Shown: in pieces, positions 1-4,943 of the stretch
Layout: every line of letters starts with the position of its first letter
How positions within the stretch are numbered: the first letter of the stretch is position 1
DNA from: an uncultured Erysipelotrichaceae bacterium
Lineage (GTDB): Bacteria > Bacillota_I > Bacilli_A > Erysipelotrichales > Erysipelotrichaceae
DNA length: 35,131 bases
Assembly (NCBI GenBank): GCA_900314905.1
Contig: OMXA01000019.1
Span: 1-35,131, forward strand
Direction of reading: 5' to 3'
Translations under genes and position numbers: made by a program
Notes under the pieces: generated by a model
Database searches by the model: none
What the model saw: the letters and a program-made list of their open reading frames with translations, nothing else
What the model was told of the DNA's origin: nothing

Positions 1-27
1 ATCGGCTCTCGCCGTGCAATTCAAGAG

Positions 28-54
28 ATTATCACTTCCGCACGCTCCTGTCAA
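28..54 (-). promoter_or_regulatory. Second, proximal promoter of the tandem pair
   Basis: On the minus strand there is a perfect TTGACA (49-54) followed by GATAAT (28-33). The spacer is only 15 bases, shorter than the optimum; a weaker -10 (TAATCT, 26-31) would give 17. It lies about 90 bases downstream of the distal promoter and points the same way, so both probably serve one highly expressed operon to the left. Confidence 0.5.
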
Positions 55-118
55 CTGCTTTCTTGCAAATTCCTTCGCTCTCAGCTTATCGACCGGCTCC
101 CTTGCCGCGTGCTCAAAG

Positions 119-185
119 AATATAGCATCCCTCTGTCACTCTAGTCAACGAATTTTTTCTATTTTTTACATTTTTTCAATTAACT
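119..185 (-). promoter_or_regulatory. Strong sigma-A promoter with UP-like A-tracts, firing out of the left edge
   Basis: Read on the minus strand, a -35 TTGACT (143-148) and a -10 TATATT (119-124) are separated by 18 bases. Immediately upstream (151-185) lie three runs of five or six A's, which resembles an UP element. This is the distal member of a tandem pair. Such tandem UP-element promoters are typical of rRNA or tRNA operons, but the transcribed gene is outside the window, so its identity is inferred only. Confidence 0.6.
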
Positions 186-211
186 GGTGGGTGCCCAATC
201 TGCTAATCCCG

Positions 212-240
212 AAAAGAAATCGTCAGAGTGCCTGACGATT
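212..240 (-). terminator. Rho-independent terminator of the ntdP-like gene
   Basis: Minus-strand RNA forms a 9-bp stem (AATCGTCAG / CTGACGATT) with a 5-base loop, followed by UCUUUUC. The stem overlaps the stop codon of the gene it ends. Confidence 0.8.
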
Positions 241-765
241 CATTTTCTGATACATGTGATAATAGTTTTCGATGCATTCCTGATTGAATGGATCCTCTGC
301 CTTGTCCATCGAATTGATCAGTTTCTGCATCTCATGTTCCACAATCCGCATGATTTCCGGAGGATAATTCATCTGCTTTGCATGCATTGCATATTCCCCT
401 TCATCCAGAATCTGGTAGGAATTATCCGGATAGAGTTTCACATCCAGATCATAATCGATATTCTTGATTGCCTCTCCATCCCATAGACTCGGAGAAGCAA
501 GATTGCAATAGTAATAAATCCCGTTTTTCCGGATCATTGAGATCACGTTATACCAGCGATGGCTCCAGAAGAAGCAGACTGCAGGTTCGCGCGTAAACCA
601 CTTGCGCCCATCTGCCTCAATGACCCATGCCTTATTCGTTACAGCAACAATCCGGTTCTCATCCGCTTCCAGAATAAAACCCTTGCACCAGGTCCGATGC
701 AGGCTTCCATTATGCTTGAAACTCTGAATATATACTTCTGACCCTACACTCGGCAGCTGCGGCAT
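223..765 (-). CDS. Nucleoside tri/diphosphate phosphatase (DUF402, UPF0374/Ntdp family)
   Basis: This 180-residue protein matches the DUF402 fold family in length and pattern. It has an aromatic-rich beta-barrel start (VYIQSFKHNGSLHRTW), a central WFTREPAV segment, a tyrosine-rich YYYCNL strand, the acidic pair DYDLDVKLYPD, and an E-rich C-terminal helix. Family members such as the staphylococcal Ntdp hydrolyse nucleoside tri- and diphosphates in a divalent-metal-dependent way; the acidic residues near DYDLD and DEGEY are the expected metal ligands. It acts in the cytoplasm. The start is supported by AAAGGAG about 7 bases upstream of the ATG. The gene is monocistronic, with its own terminator. 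The family call is strong; the physiological substrate here is inferred. Confidence 0.85.
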   Translation of the reverse strand: MPQLPSVGSEVYIQSFKHNGSLHRTWCKGFILEADENRIVAVTNKAWVIEADGRKWFTREPAVCFFWSHRWYNVISMIRKNGIYYYCNLASPSLWDGEAIKNIDYDLDVKLYPDNSYQILDEGEYAMHAKQMNYPPEIMRIVEHEMQKLINSMDKAEDPFNQECIENYYHMYQKMNRQAL

Positions 766-836
766 GAACGTGCTCCTTTCCGCGGTACTATTTTACTCCA
801 AAGCATCCTGATGGCAAAAGTACCTGTTCCGCAGAC

Positions 837-861
837 GAAAAATGCCCCGCGAAGGGGGCAT
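837..861 (-). terminator. Rho-independent terminator of thiT
   Basis: Minus-strand RNA forms a 7-bp GC-rich stem (ATGCCCC / GGGGCAT) followed by UUUUUC. It sits 9 bases after the thiT stop codon. Confidence 0.85.
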
Positions 862-869
862 CACCAGAT

Positions 870-1583
870 TCATTTGACGAAGCGGATCCCGGACTTTTCC
901 AGGCGATCGATAATCATAGGAACCACAAAGATGCAGACTACGAGCGTCACCAAGTTGTACCAGAGATTATAGCCGATGGAATACGACCAAGCCTCTGCAG
1001 ATCCTGCCGCCGATCCTTCCGGGAACCAGAAGAATACCCCGGACAGCATCTGGAATACATATTTCAGCAGCATCGAGATGACGATGCCGAACCGCTTTCT
1101 GGTCTGAACGTACCAGTAGGTAAACGCTGCCGAGCCAATTGCGACCACCGCGCCGACCAGCTGAGAAGCCACTCCATTCCAGCTCTTTGTGATTCCGAAA
1201 TAAGCCGCCAGCGCAATGACGGCTGCCATGAATACGGCAGCAGGCTTATTCAGAGAACGGAACGGCCAGAGCAAAGAAGCCATGCCGCATACAACCAGCG
1301 GCAGCACATAGTCCAGAAGGGTCTGCATCGGCGATACGAACCACATCGGGAAGCCGAGAATAAACGTGAGAAGCCATGCCAGGATTGCCACAATCACGCC
1401 ATTTTTCCAGCCTAGCTGATACGATGCAAGGAATACTGCAATCAATTCGAGTTCGATGGAACCGCCATTAGGCATCTGAAGAAACGGGATCAGATTTCCC
1501 ACATACTTCAGGGCAATGTACAGTGCCATGTAAAGAGCAAGATAAGCAATCGTTTTCGTTCTGCTGCGTTCTGTGCTGACCAT
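870..1583 (-). CDS. thiT: Thiamine-specific ECF transporter S component ThiT
   Basis: A 237-residue integral membrane protein with about six hydrophobic segments, of the ThiT/YuaJ family. It is the substrate-binding S component that captures thiamine and docks onto a shared energy-coupling module (EcfA, EcfA', EcfT), which is not encoded in this window. Family-like features are the SIELELIAVFLASYQLGWKNG segment after the first helix, the tryptophan-rich later loops and the length. It is longer than lactococcal ThiT (about 180), through a longer loop around residues 195-205. The start is fixed by GGAGGTG 7 bases upstream. A TPP riboswitch precedes it directly, which independently supports a thiamine substrate and repression when TPP is abundant. 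Its own terminator follows. Confidence 0.9.
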   Translation of the reverse strand: MVSTERSRTKTIAYLALYMALYIALKYVGNLIPFLQMPNGGSIELELIAVFLASYQLGWKNGVIVAILAWLLTFILGFPMWFVSPMQTLLDYVLPLVVCGMASLLWPFRSLNKPAAVFMAAVIALAAYFGITKSWNGVASQLVGAVVAIGSAAFTYWYVQTRKRFGIVISMLLKYVFQMLSGVFFWFPEGSAAGSAEAWSYSIGYNLWYNLVTLVVCIFVVPMIIDRLEKSGIRFVK

Positions 1584-1590
1584 AAAAAAT

Positions 1591-1702
1591 ACACCTCCAA
1601 TTTGTCAGTAGAGGCGTAAAGAGTTCTGAACTCCCTACGCTAGTGTTACCTAGATCAGGTGATAAGGGTCTTTTCTCAGCTCTGAAGAGCACCCCTGTTC
1701 AC
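1591..1702 (-). promoter_or_regulatory. TPP riboswitch (Thi box) with translational expression platform
   Basis: Minus-strand RNA contains the conserved Thi-box elements in order: AGGGGTGC, GCTGAGA, ACCC, ACCTGATCTAGGTAACACTA and GCGTAGGGA (aptamer about 1630-1702). Downstream, the aptamer's 3' strand (1628-1640) can pair with GAACTCTTTACGC (1614-1626). The next segment ACGCCTC (1611-1617) can pair over 7 bp, one G-U, with the ribosome binding site GAGGTGT (1591-1597). Pairing therefore looks mutually exclusive: TPP binding frees ACGCCTC to mask the ribosome binding site. Confidence 0.92.
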
Positions 1703-1732
1703 TGCAGAGATTATATCACCCGGAATGATGCA

Positions 1733-1741
1733 TGGTACAAT
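1733..1741 (+). promoter_or_regulatory. Extended -10 promoter of the methionine sulfoxide reductase gene
   Basis: TGG followed by TACAAT (1736-1741) forms an extended -10 element only 7 bases before the ATG at 1749. Transcription would start at or next to the start codon, giving a leaderless or nearly leaderless mRNA. No ribosome binding site is visible before 1749. Confidence 0.5.
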
Positions 1742-1748
1742 AAAAAGC

Positions 1749-2210
1749 ATGAATCTCGTGAACGAACAGATTAAAGCCTTTCTGGAAGAAAAGGATTTCA
1801 TTGCCAGTCTGGCGAATATCAGCGCCTGCATCATGCAGAACTATGAGGGTCTGAACTGGGCAGGATTCTATTTCGTTAAAAATGGAGAACTCGTTCTCGG
1901 CCCCTTTCAGGGCAAGCCTGCCTGTACCCATATCCCCTTTGACAAAGGGGTATGCGGTGCCTGCTATTCTTTCAGGAAACCGCAGCGAGTCCGTGATGTA
2001 CTGCAGTTTCCCGGCCATATTGCCTGTGATTCTGCAAGCCGCAGCGAATTATGCGTGCCGATTCTGCTGAATGCAAGATGCATTGGCGAAATTGATCTGG
2101 ATGCTCCCATCCCGGATCGATTCAATGAACAGATGGAACAGGAAATGCTGCAGGCAGCCGAAGACATTGCTTCAGCATATCTGCAGCATCACTGGCCTTA
2201 TGAATTCTGA
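1749..2210 (+). CDS. msrC: Free methionine-(R)-sulfoxide reductase (GAF-type, fRMsr)
   Basis: This 153-residue GAF-domain protein reduces free methionine-R-sulfoxide in the cytoplasm using thioredoxin-type electrons. The family signature is clear: GPFQGKPAC, IPF..GVCG and FPGHIACDSASRSE. The three cysteines of the catalytic system are present at C59, C69 and C93, with the same spacing (10 and 24) as C84/C94/C118 of the E. coli enzyme. C93 corresponds to the catalytic residue. I chose ATG 1749 because family members start here and the two upstream ATGs lie inside the predicted promoter. Its stop is 3 bases from the stop of the convergent acetyltransferase gene and I see no hairpin between them. 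Confidence 0.92.
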   Translation: MNLVNEQIKAFLEEKDFIASLANISACIMQNYEGLNWAGFYFVKNGELVLGPFQGKPACTHIPFDKGVCGACYSFRKPQRVRDVLQFPGHIACDSASRSELCVPILLNARCIGEIDLDAPIPDRFNEQMEQEMLQAAEDIASAYLQHHWPYEF

Positions 2211-2213
2211 ATC

Positions 2214-3032
2214 TCAGCGATAAAGATCGTAAACCACGTTCTTCTCGAAGTATCGCACCGCTTCATCAACCGCGGCATTCACCGGGAAGAGCTGAATATG
2301 GCAATTTCCCAGCATGGTCTCCCGGATCATGCTTTTCTTTTCCAGGGAACTTCTGACTTTTTCAAAATCGCTGCTGTCGATATCCAGGTTCAGATACTTC
2401 TTCCAGCCGCGCTTTCCTCCAGCCTGCACGCAGGCACAGTTGATCACGATCGGCCTGCATTCCGAACGGTATTCCGCCAGATGCATGCATGTCGCCTTCG
2501 TGAAATCGACACCGATCAGAAGAACATATCCCTTCAGTTCGTATATTCTGGCAGCCGGAGATTCCTCCGCCAGCGGAAAATGCATGCTCTGACGATTGCA
2601 CAGAAGTTTTGCGTATCTGCCCCAGGCGGCATAGCTGTCACTAGGATGGCAGGAAGATACCACTCCAGCCCGATGCCGGAAATTCTCCGCAACCGCCCCC
2701 ATCTCACTCAGATCACTCGTCTCCGGATCATACGCCGGCATATTCTCGCGGATCATTTTCCATGTTTCCGGAGCAGCCGGAGGATTGCACCAGGAAGAAG
2801 GATCGGAATTCTCCGCAGTCTGCGTTGCCATCAGAATGGTTCCTCCAGGCTCGCTCAGTTCCATCAGCGCATCCACCACCGTCCGGGCTCCGCCGACTAC
2901 ATAGCCAAGCGAAGAAAGCGACGAATGAACCTCCAGGATCATATTCGGTCCGACCCCGACACTCTGCAATGCCGCCATCAGGCTCTCCTTGGTCACTGCT
3001 GTTCTGATCGGTTTCTGTTCTTTTTCTGCCAT
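2214..3032 (-). CDS. AAC(3)-family N-acetyltransferase (antibiotic_NAT fold, YokD-like)
   Basis: A 272-residue member of the aminoglycoside 3-N-acetyltransferase family. Visible landmarks are VHSSLSSLGYVVGGA with the family serine pair, PGGTILMATQT, MGAVAENFR, the HPSDSYAAWG block holding the conserved histidine, SPAARIYELKGYVLLIGV and HLAEYRS. The fold transfers acetyl from acetyl-CoA to an amine. Many chromosomal homologues such as YokD have no demonstrated resistance role, so I do not call this a resistance gene. A start at 3050 would overrun the upstream stop; I prefer ATG 3032 because GAGGAAAG lies 3 to 10 bases before it. It follows the DUF3783 gene closely, so the two are probably co-transcribed. 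Confidence 0.85.
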   Translation of the reverse strand: MAEKEQKPIRTAVTKESLMAALQSVGVGPNMILEVHSSLSSLGYVVGGARTVVDALMELSEPGGTILMATQTAENSDPSSWCNPPAAPETWKMIRENMPAYDPETSDLSEMGAVAENFRHRAGVVSSCHPSDSYAAWGRYAKLLCNRQSMHFPLAEESPAARIYELKGYVLLIGVDFTKATCMHLAEYRSECRPIVINCACVQAGGKRGWKKYLNLDIDSSDFEKVRSSLEKKSMIRETMLGNCHIQLFPVNAAVDEAVRYFEKNVVYDLYR

Positions 3033-3052
3033 ACTTTCTTTCCTCACCATGA

Positions 3053-3610
3053 TCAGCTGTAAAGGCGGCGGCTTCCCTTCAGACTCTCGCTCAGTTCTCT
3101 TGCTGCCTGATCAAGCTTTTCCGCATCATAATTCCCGCTGCGCAGCAGGAGAACCGATTTCCTCAGCCGATCCCTCAGCAGCATCTGTGCCTGCGCATCC
3201 ATTCCGGAAACATCCAGTCCATTGCACGCCTGGATCATTCCCTGAAGAACTGCTGCTTTCCGATTGATCACAGCCTGCTGTCCTGCCTTTGAAAACAATG
3301 CCCGGACGGTCCAGTCCATGTTCTCTTCTGAAACAATCACCTTGATCACATTCTGCAGCGCCTGAGCGGTCCGCTCGTTCTGCAGAAGTCCGAGAAAATC
3401 AGGTACCTGAAAGCCATCTGCCAGCAGAAACTCTTCCTCGATTTCTTCATGAATCGGATTCAGATCCTCCTGAATCTTCAGAACAGCACCGACTTTTTCA
3501 TCCAGGACTTCATCTCCGATCACATAAGCAGGAATCCCGGCGCTCTGTGCCATGTTCCGGGCTGTATGATTTTCTTTTTCGGAGAGTCCGTATAACAGAA
3601 TCTTCTTCAT
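3053..3610 (-). CDS. DUF3783-type protein of unknown function
   Basis: A 185-residue soluble protein. The N-terminal part (about 1-85) has a small alpha/beta pattern beginning MKKILLYGLSE and including a DEVLDEKVGAVL stretch and FLLADGF. This resembles the DUF3783 domain seen in Firmicute proteins, sometimes linked to a peptidyl-prolyl-isomerase-related regulator. The C-terminal half is helical and charged, with no catalytic motif I recognise. The start is ATG 3610, with GAGGTGG 9 bases upstream; an in-frame TTG two codons earlier is too close to that site. It precedes the AAC(3)-like gene by about 20 bases, so the two form a small operon. No function is assigned. Confidence 0.65.
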   Translation of the reverse strand: MKKILLYGLSEKENHTARNMAQSAGIPAYVIGDEVLDEKVGAVLKIQEDLNPIHEEIEEEFLLADGFQVPDFLGLLQNERTAQALQNVIKVIVSEENMDWTVRALFSKAGQQAVINRKAAVLQGMIQACNGLDVSGMDAQAQMLLRDRLRKSVLLLRSGNYDAEKLDQAARELSESLKGSRRLYS

Positions 3611-3712
3611 GAGCAATTTCCACCTCAGCAGAATCCATCAGGAAACACGTCCCTGAAAGACCGATATGCTATGTACAGATTGTACCATGGTTCCGGCGGG
3701 ATGCTGCGGTTT

Positions 3713-3736
3713 CAAAAACAGACCTTCTCGGTCTGT
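3713..3736 (-). terminator. Terminator of the PTS IIB gene
   Basis: Minus-strand stem ACAGACC / GGTCTGT with a 5-base loop, followed by UUUUUG. It overlaps the stop codon. Confidence 0.85.
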
Positions 3737-4026
3737 CAGTGCTTCTGTTCCTGTTCCCACTTCAGAAACTGCTCGAATTTCTGCTTCATATCTTCTTTAT
3801 CCAGAACCGAATGAACCCCGATCACATACGGAACCTTGCCAAGCAGTTCCGGATACAGATCATCCATCGTGATCACCAGATCTCCGTTGAAAGACGTCAG
3901 ATTATCCAGGTTGCCATGCTCTGTGAAAATCGGAAATCCATTATCTCTGATCACCTGATCTGCCTTGATTTTCAGCAGCATGCTTGATCCCATCCCTGCT
4001 CTGCAGCATACCAGTGCCTTATACAT
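3736..4026 (-). CDS. PTS EIIB subunit, SgaB/lactose-type fold (orphan)
   Basis: A 96-residue cytoplasmic PTS IIB protein. The phosphocysteine loop is at the N-terminus, CRAGMGSS, with C8 as the likely phosphorylated residue; this resembles the SgaB/UlaB group (C-x-A-G-x-G-S-S). IIB accepts phosphate from IIA and passes it to sugar bound by IIC. No IIC or IIA lies next to it: the gene stands alone between its own promoter (4054-4081) and terminator, so substrate cannot be inferred and a regulatory role is possible. AAAGGAG lies 7 bases before the ATG. Confidence 0.8.
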   Translation of the reverse strand: MYKALVCCRAGMGSSMLLKIKADQVIRDNGFPIFTEHGNLDNLTSFNGDLVITMDDLYPELLGKVPYVIGVHSVLDKEDMKQKFEQFLKWEQEQKH

Positions 4027-4053
4027 TTCCCCGCTCCTTTAACTTGCCTTCCT

Positions 4054-4081
4054 ATCATAGCAGAATGCGTTTTCATCGCAA
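4054..4081 (-). promoter_or_regulatory. Promoter of the orphan PTS IIB gene
   Basis: Minus-strand -35 TTGCGA (4076-4081) and -10 TATGAT (4054-4059) with a 16-base spacer, 28 bases before the start codon. Confidence 0.55.
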
Positions 4082-4136
4082 GGCGTATTTCATGAGCTGT
4101 CCCGGTCATATGAATGCCATTTCGCAAACTTTGTTC

Positions 4137-4142
4137 TATAAT
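4137..4142 (+). promoter_or_regulatory. -10 box of the DtxR/MntR-family gene
   Basis: A perfect TATAAT 23 bases before the start codon. I see no good -35. CGGAGA near 4155 is the likely ribosome binding site. Confidence 0.5.
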
Positions 4143-4165
4143 AGGCTCAGCACACGGAGAATTAT

Positions 4166-4567
4166 ATGAAGATTTATGAATCAGCAGAAGATTACCTGGA
4201 AGCCATTCTGATCATTCAGGAACGTAAAGGTGTAGTACACTCCATTGATATTGCCGAAGAAAAAGGGTTTTCCAAGGCATCTGTTTCCATTGCCATGAAG
4301 AAACTGCGGGAAAACGGATATGTCTCCATGGAACGCAGCGGTGCCATCAAGCTGCTGAAGCCAGGCCGGGAAATTGCCGAGCGGATCTATGAACGTCATC
4401 GTATTCTGACGCAGATGTTCGTGAAGCTCGGAGTCGATTCTGAAACGGCAGCGCAGGATGCCTGCAAGGTGGAACACGATCTGAGCGATGAAACCTTTGC
4501 CAAGATCAAAGCGCATGCCCTTGCCAATGGCATCGCGGATCCCCTCATCGATCAGAAACCTGCATGA
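4166..4567 (+). CDS. DtxR/MntR-family metal-dependent transcriptional regulator
   Basis: A 133-residue protein with a winged helix-turn-helix (about 1-65: AEDYLEAIL, then the recognition region FSKASVSIAMKKLRENGYV) and a metal/dimerisation domain (about 70-130). It lacks the C-terminal SH3-like domain, as MntR does. Metal ligands line up as D9 and E12 (MntR-like), H78, then C100, E103 and H104, where C100 matches the DtxR/IdeR cysteine rather than the MntR glutamate. Such a hybrid site makes Fe2+ or Mn2+ equally possible. It would bind DNA when loaded with metal and repress uptake genes, none of which are adjacent. A strong terminator follows. Confidence 0.87.
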   Translation: MKIYESAEDYLEAILIIQERKGVVHSIDIAEEKGFSKASVSIAMKKLRENGYVSMERSGAIKLLKPGREIAERIYERHRILTQMFVKLGVDSETAAQDACKVEHDLSDETFAKIKAHALANGIADPLIDQKPA

Positions 4568-4589
4568 CCGGAAGATATTCCGGTTTTTT
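4568..4589 (+). terminator. Terminator of the DtxR-family gene
   Basis: Stem CCGGAA / TTCCGG with a GATA loop followed by six T's, starting directly after the stop codon. On the minus strand it has no U-run, so it serves the plus strand only. Confidence 0.9.
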
Positions 4590-4926
4590 ATTTTCCCGGC
4601 TTTTCCGTAAAGTATCGCTGTTCCAGATGGATCAGGCGCTCTGCCAGAATCCCGAAGTCTTCTGCGCTCATCATCAGATCTTCTGCATGCACCAGCAGCA
4701 GGCTGATCTGTCCAAGCGTTCCTTCTGCCATCTTCTTCAGCAGTTCTGCATGAATCTGATGTCCCTGCCGGAACTCTTCCTTTCCTTCCCGGATCTTTTC
4801 TTCTGCTTCGCGGATCTTCCCCTCTTCGGCAAGATCCATGGCTTCCACGAAGGATGAACGGGCGCTGCCTGCTGAGGCAATCATCTGAAATGCAATCCGA
4901 TCCGCCTGTCCGCAATCTTCTGCCAT
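4588..4926 (-). CDS. PTS EIIA subunit, lactose/cellobiose family
   Basis: A 112-residue all-helical LacF/CelC-type IIA protein. The phosphorylated histidine is H80 in LLLVHAEDLMM, with D83 as the probable trimer-core metal ligand. SAGSARSSFVEAMDLA and the three-helix spacing are as in the family. It would take phosphate from HPr and pass it to a IIB. No IIB or IIC of the lactose type is next to it; instead it lies 17 bases downstream of the deaminase-like gene and is probably co-transcribed with it. AAGGA precedes the ATG. It may serve a IIBC encoded elsewhere or act as a regulatory phospho-switch on its neighbour; the second idea is speculation. Confidence 0.85.
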   Translation of the reverse strand: MAEDCGQADRIAFQMIASAGSARSSFVEAMDLAEEGKIREAEEKIREGKEEFRQGHQIHAELLKKMAEGTLGQISLLLVHAEDLMMSAEDFGILAERLIHLEQRYFTEKPGK

Positions 4927-4943
4927 CTCTTTTTTCCTTCTTT

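Noticed and set aside
2214-3032. Acquired aminoglycoside resistance gene
   Set aside because: It is in the AAC(3) fold family, but there is no mobile element or unusual base composition around it, and chromosomal relatives often lack resistance activity.
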